A DNA stretch of 6,751 nt from Rhizobiaceae bacterium (GCA_028865845.1 JAGWJK010000239.1:1-6751), one strand, 5' to 3'; positions 1 to 5,576 are shown, numbered from the stretch's first letter. The notes: a model not told the origin generated them from the letters alone. Translations and numbers: made by a program.

Positions 1-637
1 TTCCACCAATCTTCGCGAGGACATTGTAACCGTCAGCATGCCGATCGGCCTATTCACGGAATTCGAGGTCGGACCGCCCTGTGGGCTCTGTTCAGTAAAC
101 AACGTCATCGGCATGCTCGACGTGCCGGATGTGTTCCTCGATCCGCAACGTATGCAGGCGGCATTGCTCTGGTTCACGCGCGGTTATGTCGAATATAAGT
201 TTCCCAACAATGCGCGGGTAACGTCCCGCCGCATCCGCAAGGTGGAGTTTTCCGCCGAGCTCAGCTCGGAGACGCCGGCAACCAATTCCAATTGGCCCTC
301 GGATATTTCGATCTGGGTGAACGGCACCAAGGCCGGCCATTGGACGTCGCCCGGCGATTTCGGCGACCGGCGCGGGCTCTATTCGCCGAGCTGGTGGAAG
401 CTCAGCGGCTCGAAATACGGCAAGTTGAAAACCTGGAGCATCGACGATCAAGGCACCTGGATCGACGGCACCATGGTTTCCTCGCAGACGATCACATCGC
501 TGGGGCTGCACGACCATCACTCGATTCGTTTCCGCATTGGTATCGATGACACCGCCGGCAATCCCGGCGGTCTGAACATTTTCGGCAAGGGATTTGGCGA
601 TTTCGATCAGGATATCGTCATGTCGCTATATTTCTGA
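1..637 (+). CDS. COG4189-type (ArsR-like) transcriptional regulator, 5' end outside window
   Basis: The reading frame is open from the first complete codon at position 2, so this is the C-terminal 211 residues of a longer protein. A Met at 38 is probably internal, because conserved sequence (REDIVTVSMPIG) runs through it. The visible part matches what I know of the C-terminal domain of COG4189 predicted regulators. That domain has a PxCGL segment, then FLDPxRMQAALLWFTRGYVEY, then a beta-rich half with WxNGxxxGxWTSPGDFGDRRG, WWKLxxxxYGxLKTWS, and an ending of NIFGKGFGDFDQDIVM. The winged helix-turn-helix DNA-binding domain expected at the N-terminus would lie upstream of the window. The C-terminal half looks like a jelly-roll or sugar-binding-like ligand domain, but that is inference. 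The TIM barrel gene follows after 69 bases on the same strand, so this is probably its regulator. The family is fairly sure; the effector is unknown. Confidence 0.8.
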   Translation, partial: STNLREDIVTVSMPIGLFTEFEVGPPCGLCSVNNVIGMLDVPDVFLDPQRMQAALLWFTRGYVEYKFPNNARVTSRRIRKVEFSAELSSETPATNSNWPSDISIWVNGTKAGHWTSPGDFGDRRGLYSPSWWKLSGSKYGKLKTWSIDDQGTWIDGTMVSSQTITSLGLHDHHSIRFRIGIDDTAGNPGGLNIFGKGFGDFDQDIVMSLYF

Positions 638-646
638 TTTTTTATG

Positions 647-668
647 TCGTCGGTTCTGTGTCCGACGA
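647..668 (+). other. Small hairpin in the gap between regulator and TIM barrel gene
   Basis: A 7-bp perfect stem (TCGTCGG, 647-653, with CCGACGA, 662-668) encloses an 8-base loop. Only three Ts (670-672) follow it, so it is a poor intrinsic terminator. It sits 23 bases before the AGGAGG of the next gene. It could dampen read-through or stabilise an mRNA end, or it could be chance. Confidence 0.3.
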
Positions 669-692
669 ATTTGAATGCCTGTCCAAGGCAAG

Positions 693-701
693 AGGAGGAG
701 G
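693..701 (+). promoter_or_regulatory. Ribosome binding site that fixes the TIM barrel gene start at 707
   Basis: The nine bases AGGAGGAGG match the 3' end of 16S rRNA and lie 5 to 8 bases before the ATG at 707. No comparable site precedes the in-frame ATG at 644, so the downstream start is chosen. Confidence 0.85.
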
Positions 702-706
702 CCTCT

Positions 707-1567
707 ATGACGTTTACATCCGATTTGCGCGATCGTTTCGCCGTTTCGACATGGTCGCTGCACCGCGCCCTCGGAGGCACCTATCCTTATAAACCTGGCG
801 GCACGGATGCGCCGGAACGCCAGCCGACCTACGGCGAGGGTTCGATAGAGCTGATCGATCTTCCGGCTGCGCTTGCCAGTCGCGGCATCCACCGCATGGA
901 GATCTGCTCTTTTCACCTACCCAGCCGTTCTCCGACCTATATTGCGAGCCTGCGCACCGCTTTCGAAACGGCTGGCGTGAAGGTGCAGACTCTCTTGGTC
1001 GAAGATGGCGATCTCAGCAATGCGGAGACCGCCGAGCGCGATATGCAGTGGATGGCGAGCTGGATCGAGATTGCGGTTGCGCTCGGCGCCGAAAACATGC
1101 GCGTAATCGCCGGCAAGGCGCAGCCGACGGACGAGGCATTGACGAGGGCGGAAAAGCACCTGCGGTGGCTTGCGGAAAAAATGGAAGGCAGCGGCGTCCG
1201 TCTCGTCGTCGAGAACTGGTTTGCACTGTTGCCGGGGCCGGTCGAAGTCAATCGTGTTCTCGATGCGCTCGGTGGCAAGCTCGGCCTCAATGGTGATTTC
1301 GGCAATTGGGAAGGGGCGGGGAAATATGGCGATCTCGCCCAGATCATGGGGCGCGCCGAACTCTGCCATGCCAAGGCGCATTATGACGACGACGGTATCG
1401 ATACTGGCGATTATGTCCGCTGCGTCGAGCTGTCGAACGCTGCCGGCTACAAGGGGCCATTCACGCTGATCTACAGCTCGGACTTTCATGAAGACGAGTG
1501 GGCGGGGATTCTTGAAGAGCGCGACTGCATTTCAGGCGTGTTGCAAAAATCCGCCGCGGCGGCCTGA
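707..1567 (+). CDS. Sugar phosphate isomerase/epimerase-like TIM barrel protein
   Basis: The 286-residue protein belongs to the xylose-isomerase-like TIM barrel group (AP_endonuc_2, COG1082). Such enzymes isomerise or epimerise sugars, inositols and hydroxypyruvate-type compounds, or act as dehydratases, usually with a divalent metal. The likely metal ligands stand at the ends of successive strands: Glu66 and His70 (MEICSFH), Glu169 (VVENW), Asp197 (GDFGNW) and His221 or His225 (CHAKAHYDDDG). A loop near residue 256 (YSSDFHEDEW) would carry the last acidic ligand. There is no signal peptide, so it should be cytoplasmic. The start at 707 is chosen over 644 because of the strong upstream binding site, and because the extra residues do not look conserved. 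It follows the regulator gene by 69 bases, suggesting an operon. It converges with the next gene, leaving only 20 bases between stop codons. The fold is confident; the substrate cannot be read from the sequence. Confidence 0.85.
   Translation: MTFTSDLRDRFAVSTWSLHRALGGTYPYKPGGTDAPERQPTYGEGSIELIDLPAALASRGIHRMEICSFHLPSRSPTYIASLRTAFETAGVKVQTLLVEDGDLSNAETAERDMQWMASWIEIAVALGAENMRVIAGKAQPTDEALTRAEKHLRWLAEKMEGSGVRLVVENWFALLPGPVEVNRVLDALGGKLGLNGDFGNWEGAGKYGDLAQIMGRAELCHAKAHYDDDGIDTGDYVRCVELSNAAGYKGPFTLIYSSDFHEDEWAGILEERDCISGVLQKSAAAA
1545..1562 (-). terminator. Possible weak terminator for the DUF3298 gene
   Basis: Read on the minus strand, the 12-base palindrome CCGCCGCGGCGG (1551-1562) can form a 4-bp GC stem with a CGCG loop. 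Five Ts follow after one A (complement of 1545-1549). It lies 26 bases past the stop of the minus-strand gene and inside the 3' end of the plus-strand gene. The stem is short and the palindrome also encodes an Ala-rich tail, so the case is weak. Confidence 0.3.
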
Positions 1568-1587
1568 GCGTATTCCCCCGGAGCTGT

Positions 1588-2874
1588 TTATTGATCCAGT
1601 TCGGCGAAGTATTTGGCGCCCGCTTCGGTTAGAAGCGGGCGGGCATCCTTGAGCGGAATCGTGACCAGATCGTTGCCGCAGGCAAAAATGGCATATGGCA
1701 GATCCTGCAGGGTGAAGACGAGTTTGCCCGGCGTGAAATAAACGCCGAGATTGGTGCCGACGAGATCATCGATGCCACACTCGGTCTCAGTGTCGTTGTC
1801 GAACTTCTCGCGGTGATTCTTTACGTATTGGACGAGTTCGTCACTTGGGCCGTACGTTACCGATGTGTCTGAAGACGCCGTTGTCGGATCTACAACGACA
1901 CCATCGGCATTTTTTGCCACCCAGCCGCGTAATAGCGATTCCGGCACCAGGGCTTTGCCGCTCCTGGCGTCGGCGAGGCGATGGTTTAGGAAATTGTCGG
2001 GGTGAGCGCCGCCGCAATCTAAACTGCCGCCCTCCGACAATCCGATCAGTCGCGAGGTCAGATATTCCACCGTCACCGATCCGCCGCCGTCATATCCGCC
2101 CGTGCCATCCGAGGGCGTGCCGGACCAGCCGAAGCCAAGGTAGGCCTTGGACAGGCAGGAAAATGCCGGCATCTCGAACTGCAGGCGCTGCTGCGTCAAA
2201 TAGGCGTTCAGCGGCGAGGGGTCTACGTTTCCAAGCTTGATGATGCGGGGATAGCTCACGCCGATCCGCGCATCCTCATCCGTGCTGTAGCTGGCATCGC
2301 CGATCGTTTCCACGGCTCCCTGTTTCAACGGCTGGGCGATCTTCAGGAAGTCATACGGCAATTCTTTGCTGTTTATGACCGAGGGATTACCGCTGTCGCC
2401 TGTGCTGTATGTCGGGTCGAGCGCGTCGAACGGGCTGTCTGCGTCCGGAAGCGTGCGGGTTCCTTTCGAGACCAGATTGACGGCCAGCTTTTTGCCGCTC
2501 TGTTTGTCCTGCCAAGATCCCGTCAGCGACACGCCGCTGCCTGCCTTTTCAATCTTCAAGCTCCATTCCGCGGCGATAGGCGCATCCGTCTGCGCGTCAT
2601 CGTCCGACGTCTTGCAGATCTTGTCCGTGCAAGGTTTCTCCTCCTCGATCTTCAGCAAGCCGTCTCCGCCGTCCTTGCTGACATGGAGAGGAATATCCAC
2701 TCCTTTGGAGAGATAGGCATAACGGCCCACCTGCACCCCGTCCTTGTTCGGGGATGCCAGTTCCATGATAACAGGCAGAGAGCCGATGGTGCCGGAGTAG
2801 CTTACCGCGTCCGTGGCGAACGCGCTGTGCGCGCTCACAACGAGGGTCAAGACGCAAACGGTGGGGAAGCGCAT
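1588..2874 (-). CDS. Secreted protein with an RsiV-like DUF3298 C-terminal domain
   Basis: The 428-residue protein starts with a short signal peptide (residues 1-20, cleavage after SAFA), so it should be periplasmic. Residues 24-140 form a beta-rich domain (YSGTIGSLPVIMEL, GRYAYLSKG, LTGSWQDKQSGKKL) of the kind found before DUF3298 in other secreted proteins. Residues 200-410 resemble the DUF4163/DUF3298 region of RsiV: VSYPRI near 206, the diagnostic CGGAHPDNFLNHRLAD near 287, and a last strand pair (GVYFTPGKLVFT, FACGNDLVTIPLKD). The mature protein has six cysteines (82, 87, 240, 287, 366, 399), which would allow three disulfides. The ATG at 2874 has no clear ribosome binding site but is followed at once by a good signal peptide. 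No sigma factor gene is nearby, and there is no cytoplasmic anti-sigma segment, so it is not itself an anti-sigma factor. The function is unknown; binding of a cell-wall or other ligand is only a guess. Confidence 0.8.
   Translation of the reverse strand: MRFPTVCVLTLVVSAHSAFATDAVSYSGTIGSLPVIMELASPNKDGVQVGRYAYLSKGVDIPLHVSKDGGDGLLKIEEEKPCTDKICKTSDDDAQTDAPIAAEWSLKIEKAGSGVSLTGSWQDKQSGKKLAVNLVSKGTRTLPDADSPFDALDPTYSTGDSGNPSVINSKELPYDFLKIAQPLKQGAVETIGDASYSTDEDARIGVSYPRIIKLGNVDPSPLNAYLTQQRLQFEMPAFSCLSKAYLGFGWSGTPSDGTGGYDGGGSVTVEYLTSRLIGLSEGGSLDCGGAHPDNFLNHRLADARSGKALVPESLLRGWVAKNADGVVVDPTTASSDTSVTYGPSDELVQYVKNHREKFDNDTETECGIDDLVGTNLGVYFTPGKLVFTLQDLPYAIFACGNDLVTIPLKDARPLLTEAGAKYFAELDQ
1617..1641. other. 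Strong hairpin inside the 3' end of the DUF3298 gene
   Basis: A perfect 10-bp GC-rich stem (CGCCCGCTTC, 1617-1626, with GAAGCGGGCG, 1632-1641) closes a 5-base loop. It lies 50 bases past the stop codon of the plus-strand TIM barrel gene and about 30 bases inside the converging gene. Neither strand has a T-run after it. It may end or protect the plus-strand transcript; the coding constraint on the minus strand could also explain it in part. Confidence 0.4.
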
Positions 2875-2924
2875 CGAGATACCGATTGGAAGATTGTGAC
2901 GGGAACAGAAAAACTGTCCTCTGA

Positions 2925-2952
2925 CTTATCAACCAATTGCAACGACGCTCAA
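2925..2952 (-). promoter_or_regulatory. Possible sigma-70 promoter of the DUF3298 gene
   Basis: On the minus strand TTGAGC (2952-2947) is followed after 16 bases by GATAAG (2930-2925), each matching four of six consensus bases. The site ends about 50 bases before the ATG at 2874. It is suggestive only. Confidence 0.25.
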
Positions 2953-3013
2953 GTGAATAGTTGAAGATATTGCCGCAGATTTCCCGGTCGAAATAGCGCA
3001 GCGTGGTTCCGCA

Positions 3014-3220
3014 TTAATGAAACTCGTATTCATGCAGGGCGCCGAGGAGTTTGTCCTGGGTCTGGTAGCCGGCATCATAGAGATTGATGGCGATATTGGC
3101 GACCGACAGGCCTTGCTGGCTGTGCAGCTTGACCGATCGTTCGGCGCACCACGCGTAGAGCGCGCTGGCGAGCACGTCGATATCATCGGAAGAAAAGGGC
3201 GCGGTGACCATCATAGACAT
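3014..3220 (-). CDS. Small conserved-type hypothetical protein (68 residues)
   Basis: I do not recognise a named family, although the type resembles short rhizobial hypothetical proteins. The 68-residue product begins with a polar stretch and then has an amphipathic helix (DDIDVLASALYAWCAERS, residues 12-29). A segment that looks like a helix-turn-helix half follows (GLSVANIAINLYDAGYQTQDKLLGAL, residues 37-62), and it ends in EYEFH. It has no signal peptide or membrane segment. The start could be Met1, Met3 or Met4; only a weak AAGG lies upstream, so 3220 is the conservative choice. The codons have GC-rich third positions, and the helix pattern makes sense as protein, which the opposite-strand reading does not. 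It stands alone: 157 bases separate it from the membrane protein gene upstream and 139 from the next gene. Confidence 0.65.
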   Translation of the reverse strand: MSMMVTAPFSSDDIDVLASALYAWCAERSVKLHSQQGLSVANIAINLYDAGYQTQDKLLGALHEYEFH

Positions 3221-3377
3221 TCGCTAGACCTTGTTTAGGGAGCTCGGAATTGAGCGGCGGAGCAAACACTGAACGGGTCTGAAAAGTTTGCAATCGACTT
3301 CGCGTGCCGGCGTTAATACCAGCCTCACAGGTCTGAATATCAGTCTCGTATCGATACAGGTGTTATCTTGCGGGTCA
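3221..3377. other. Intergenic stretch before the 68-residue gene
   Basis: This 157-base gap must hold the 3' end of the 47-residue gene transcript and the leader of the 68-residue gene. I see no clear promoter hexamers, repeat, or RNA gene in it. A reading frame spanning 3224-3436 crosses it but looks like noise (rich in Arg, no domain, overlaps the 47-residue gene). Confidence 0.4.
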
Positions 3378-3521
3378 TTACCGCGGAGTTTGATCCGGCG
3401 CATGTGGCGCCGGATTTTCTGGTTGCTCCCGGCCATGAGGCACAGAGAACAGCAGGACGCCTAACGCAAGGGTCAGCGTCACCAAGATCAGGAGAATAAA
3501 CCTCGGCCGCGGCGGTATCAT
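3378..3521 (-). CDS. Small single-pass membrane protein (47 residues), overlapping the upstream gene
   Basis: Reading the minus strand from the ATG at 3521 gives a 47-residue protein ending at the TAA at 3378. It starts with a short positive segment (MIPPRPR). One hydrophobic helix follows (FILLILVTLTLALGVLLFSV, residues 8-27), and then a Pro-rich polar tail (GREQPENPAPHAPDQTPR). By the positive-inside rule the N-terminus should face the cytoplasm and the tail the periplasm. Its ATG overlaps the TGA of the 98-residue gene as ATGA, the usual arrangement for translational coupling. That explains why it has no ribosome binding site of its own. I do not recognise a family. It could be a small membrane regulator or an accessory factor of its partner. 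The hydrophobic pattern and the overlap are the evidence that it is real; it is too short to be sure from one sequence. Confidence 0.6.
   Translation of the reverse strand: MIPPRPRFILLILVTLTLALGVLLFSVPHGREQPENPAPHAPDQTPR
3393..3418 (+). terminator. Hairpin plus U-run on the plus strand, opposite the 47-residue gene
   Basis: ATCCGGCGC (3393-3401) pairs perfectly with GCGCCGGAT (3407-3415) around the loop ATGTG, and the plus strand reads TTTT at 3415-3418. This has the shape of an intrinsic terminator, but no plus-strand gene lies upstream. It also falls inside the coding sequence for the Pro-rich tail of the 47-residue protein. It would fit an antisense or small RNA ending here, or it could be an accident of coding sequence. 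Confidence 0.4.
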
Positions 3522-3814
3522 TGATGGGTTGGATGGGATGCCTGTACCGCTGCTTCGATCAGTTCTTCAGCATAGGATAGAGCAGAAGCCGTGTCTTCGC
3601 CGTCGAGTTTCAGCTCGCCGCATTTTCTATGCATTGCCTTGCGAATGGCGGAGAGAAACTCCGCATCGACCTCGACGTGGCCCTCGTAAAAAACATGGGT
3701 CAGAGCCGATTGTGCAACGACTTCAAGCACTGCAACGCGTCCTTCGATTTCGCCCAGCGAAGGGATGGCATTCTTCTGCACATGGGGTTTGCAATCACGA
3801 TTGGTGGTCAGCAT
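3518..3814 (-). CDS. Small soluble hypothetical protein (98 residues)
   Basis: I do not recognise a named family; short rhizobial proteins with a similar GxIEGRVAVLEVV segment are familiar to me but have no known role. The 98 residues begin with a polar, probably disordered stretch (1-18). An amphipathic helix follows (EIEGRVAVLEVVAQSALTHVF, 22-42), then a charged middle (HVEVDAEFLSAIRKAMHRKC, 46-65), and a second helix (TASALSYAEELIEAAVQA, 75-92). There is no signal peptide or membrane segment. An earlier in-frame ATG at 3910 would add 32 unconvincing residues; the start at 3814 is preferred because AGAGGAG stands nine bases before it. The stop overlaps the start of the 47-residue membrane protein gene, so the two are almost certainly one operon. 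Confidence 0.75.
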   Translation of the reverse strand: MLTTNRDCKPHVQKNAIPSLGEIEGRVAVLEVVAQSALTHVFYEGHVEVDAEFLSAIRKAMHRKCGELKLDGEDTASALSYAEELIEAAVQASHPTHQ

Positions 3815-3823
3815 CTGGTTGGT

Positions 3824-3830
3824 CTCCTCT
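3824..3830 (-). promoter_or_regulatory. Ribosome binding site that fixes the start of the 98-residue gene at 3814
   Basis: The minus strand reads AGAGGAG nine bases before the ATG at 3814. The longer frame from 3910 has nothing comparable. Confidence 0.75.
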
Positions 3831-3947
3831 GCGACAAAGGATAACCAGCGAGACGCAAAAAAGTTCGACGGATTCAAACAAATTCTCAAGCCCGGTAGAG
3901 CCGACCGCACCGATGAAACGTGCGATTGTTCGTCGCGCCGGAAAGCC

Positions 3948-4919
3948 TTACTTCATGGGGCAGAGACTTCCCGCTGCGAGCACGTCGGCACAGCGCGGCG
4001 AACGGCGGAAATCGTCATAGTAAAGCGTCCAATCCGTGGTGTCGGCGGCACGATAGGGGCCGAACTTGAAATACTGGTTCTTGCCGAGACCCTTGTCGGC
4101 ATGGCCAATATGTCCCTTGACGGTGACAATCCATTTGTCGTTTGCAAACAGCTCGATATGACCTGAACCATCCGGGCCGGGCTTGCTGTAGATGGCGAAA
4201 TCGATCCAGCCGGAATCGGGCGAGGGCAGCTTGTTGCCATGATCGGTGACAGTGATGGCGCTGGTGCAGCCGGTGAATTCCTTGCCGTCCTCCTTGCTCC
4301 AACTGCCGTCGGTCGCGACAAGCGCGCGCATCTGGTTGGTGTCCGGACGAAACCATACCGGCGTTTCATTGTCGCCGCAGGCTTTCGGCCCATCGCTGAT
4401 CTCGGTCTTCGCCGGCGCGACGTAATTGGTCTCGACGGTGGCGAAAAGCTTGCCGTTGTTCAGCCGCAGGGCGAGGAACGGGCTGAAGTCACCTTTTGCT
4501 TTCGGGCCTATCTCCCTTTTCCACTGGGCGATGAGATAGCGGTGATCGCCGGCCGGGATCGGATCTGCGAATTTGACCGCGAAGCCATACCAGACGCCCT
4601 GGTTATAGGGGACGCGATATTTGGTCTTCTCCCAGATCTCCGCGCGCTCGCTGCAATTGGCTTTGCCCGGCGGGCAGAAAGGCTTGACGCTGAGTTTCAA
4701 TGCGCCCGTGCCATTGCGTTTCACGTCGGATTGGAATTCGACCTTGCCTGCTTCCTGCTCGAAATTATCGCGATAGTAGAGATGGCCCGTGGGCGCGAAA
4801 TCGGTGCCGTCGAAGCCGTCATGCAGCACCAGCTGGGCAGGATCGTCCGCCAGGGCCGGTGTCATCGCGCAGCAGCAGGTGCAGGCCAGGATGGCGGGCA
4901 GTGCATACTTCGCGGTCAT
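3948..4919 (-). CDS. Secreted polysaccharide lyase, heparin lyase I-like fold
   Basis: The 323-residue protein begins with a signal peptide (residues 1-24, cleavage after PALA). A Cys-rich hydrophobic core (LACTCCC) gives a poor lipobox at Cys13, so a soluble periplasmic or secreted enzyme is likelier than a lipoprotein. The mature part fits the polysaccharide lyase family PF14099, a beta-jelly-roll that cleaves uronic-acid-containing chains by beta-elimination. Recognisable segments are HLYYRDNFEQEAG (46-58), NCSERAEIWEK (89-99), GVWYGFAVKF (108-117), DHRYLIAQWKREI (125-137), GDFSPFLALR (143-152) and the closing YYDDFRRSPRCADV (300-313). Seven cysteines remain after cleavage at residue 24 if Cys13-17 are removed, or fewer if pairs form; disulfides are plausible. 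An earlier ATG at 4961 is rejected because AAGGAG precedes the one at 4919. No polysaccharide synthesis genes are adjacent, so the substrate (the cell's own exopolysaccharide or a plant polymer) is open. Confidence 0.8.
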   Translation of the reverse strand: MTAKYALPAILACTCCCAMTPALADDPAQLVLHDGFDGTDFAPTGHLYYRDNFEQEAGKVEFQSDVKRNGTGALKLSVKPFCPPGKANCSERAEIWEKTKYRVPYNQGVWYGFAVKFADPIPAGDHRYLIAQWKREIGPKAKGDFSPFLALRLNNGKLFATVETNYVAPAKTEISDGPKACGDNETPVWFRPDTNQMRALVATDGSWSKEDGKEFTGCTSAITVTDHGNKLPSPDSGWIDFAIYSKPGPDGSGHIELFANDKWIVTVKGHIGHADKGLGKNQYFKFGPYRAADTTDWTLYYDDFRRSPRCADVLAAGSLCPMK

Positions 4920-4927
4920 ATGGGTCG

Positions 4928-4933
4928 CTCCTT
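4928..4933 (-). promoter_or_regulatory. Ribosome binding site that fixes the lyase start at 4919
   Basis: AAGGAG on the minus strand stands eight bases before the ATG at 4919. It lies inside the longer frame from 4961, which has no such site, so the shorter protein with its signal peptide at the very N-terminus is preferred. Confidence 0.75.
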
Positions 4934-5001
4934 CGGCGGCTTGATTAGGGAGCGCTATCAATGACCTGTTCGCGCTCAGCGGGCAAGCTCAGAAACGGCG
5001 T

Positions 5002-5022
5002 CTTGGTTTAACGTTTTCCAAG
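5002..5022. promoter_or_regulatory. Candidate operator: inverted repeat around AACGTT
   Basis: CTTGG (5002-5006) and CCAAG (5018-5022) flank an 11-base centre containing AACGTT (5010-5015). LacI-family operators often have a central CG within A/T flanks, as here, but the outer symmetry is imperfect and no such regulator gene is in view. Confidence 0.25.
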
Positions 5023-5087
5023 AGATAGGTAGACAAATCGTCTGGTCCGCGTTTGATAGGCCGGTCAATTTAGGAGGAAAGATTTCC

Positions 5088-5576
5088 ATGACGATCGAAC
5101 ATGACCTTAGCCGTATCGCGCTGCAGGAGGAGACGCTGCGCTTCGACGCCTTCGATCTTTCGACGGCCTGGGTGCTGGGCAAGCTGCTGCATGATCTTGC
5201 CAGTGAGCGCAATCTCGGCGTCGCGATCGACATCACCCTGCATTCGATGCCGGTTTTTTATATCGCTCTGCCCGGTTCGACGCCTGACAATTCCAACTGG
5301 ATTCGGCGAAAGCGCAATATGGTGCTGCGCTATTTCCGCAGCAGCTATGCGAGCACGCTCAAGCTGGAACAGCAGGGCAAGAAAATCGAGGACAATGGGC
5401 TTTCCAGCGCCGATTATGCGGCATCCGGCGGCAGCTTTCCGATTTTCGTGAATGGCACGGGCTGCATCGGCGCTGTTACCGTTTCCGGTCTTCCGCAGCG
5501 GGAAGACCACAATCTCGTCGTTGAGGCCCTGGCATTCACGCTTGGCCACGAGTTGCATAATCTAAGCCTGTCGTGA
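5088..5576 (+). CDS. UPF0303 / HbpS-like (GlcG, DUF336) family protein
   Basis: The 162-residue protein belongs to the UPF0303 group within the HbpS-like superfamily (PF03928), often annotated as a heme-degrading domain-containing protein. That name comes from distant relatives such as HbpS and is not proof of heme binding. The family signature lies in the C-terminal third: GGSFPIFVNGTGCIGAVTVSGL (114-135) followed by PQREDHNLVVEAL (136-148). The N-terminal half has the usual helices (FDLSTAWVLGKLLHDLA, 22-38), a strand with IDITLHSMPVFYIALPG (47-63), and the NWIRRKRNMVLRY segment (70-82). There is no signal peptide, so it should be cytoplasmic. The length is full for the family. The start is secure, with AGGAGGA nine bases upstream. 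It diverges from the lyase gene and converges on the AGE-family gene, so it is probably monocistronic. Confidence 0.9.
   Translation: MTIEHDLSRIALQEETLRFDAFDLSTAWVLGKLLHDLASERNLGVAIDITLHSMPVFYIALPGSTPDNSNWIRRKRNMVLRYFRSSYASTLKLEQQGKKIEDNGLSSADYAASGGSFPIFVNGTGCIGAVTVSGLPQREDHNLVVEALAFTLGHELHNLSLS

Larger units (their letters stand above)
4920..5087. promoter_or_regulatory. Divergent promoter region between the lyase and UPF0303 genes
   Basis: The 168 bases lie between two diverging starts and must hold both promoters. No clear pair of sigma-70 hexamers stands out. Each end carries a good ribosome binding site: AAGGAG on the minus strand (4933-4928) and AGGAGGA on the plus strand (5072-5078). 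The middle has two inverted repeats, 5002-5022 and AGAC-N5-GTCT at 5031-5043. Confidence 0.5.

Noticed and set aside
644..706. Longer start of the TIM barrel protein at 644
   Set aside because: It adds 21 residues with no family resemblance and has no ribosome binding site, while AGGAGGAGG stands just before 707.
917..1489. 190-residue frame opposite the TIM barrel gene
   Set aside because: It is an antisense shadow produced by GC-rich third positions; the plus-strand protein has clear family motifs over the same bases.
2881..3013. GGAAC motifs on either strand as an EcfG-type stress promoter
   Set aside because: Neither GGAAC is followed at 16-17 bases by a CGTT-like element in the direction of a gene.
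3017..3238. 73-residue plus-strand frame opposite the 68-residue gene
   Set aside because: No ribosome binding site and no domain. The hairpin at 3393-3418 could have been its terminator, but the minus-strand reading has better helix patterning.
3224..3436. 70-residue minus-strand frame
   Set aside because: Arg-rich composition without helix or domain pattern, no ribosome binding site, and it overlaps the better supported 47-residue gene in another frame.
3529..4166. Overlapping plus-strand frames of 163 and 133 residues
   Set aside because: They cross the gap between two well supported minus-strand genes, are Arg-rich or low in pattern, and lack start signals.
4239..4964. 241-residue plus-strand frame opposite the polysaccharide lyase
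   Set aside because: It mirrors the lyase codons, has no recognisable domain or ribosome binding site, and the minus strand has a complete signal peptide and family motifs.
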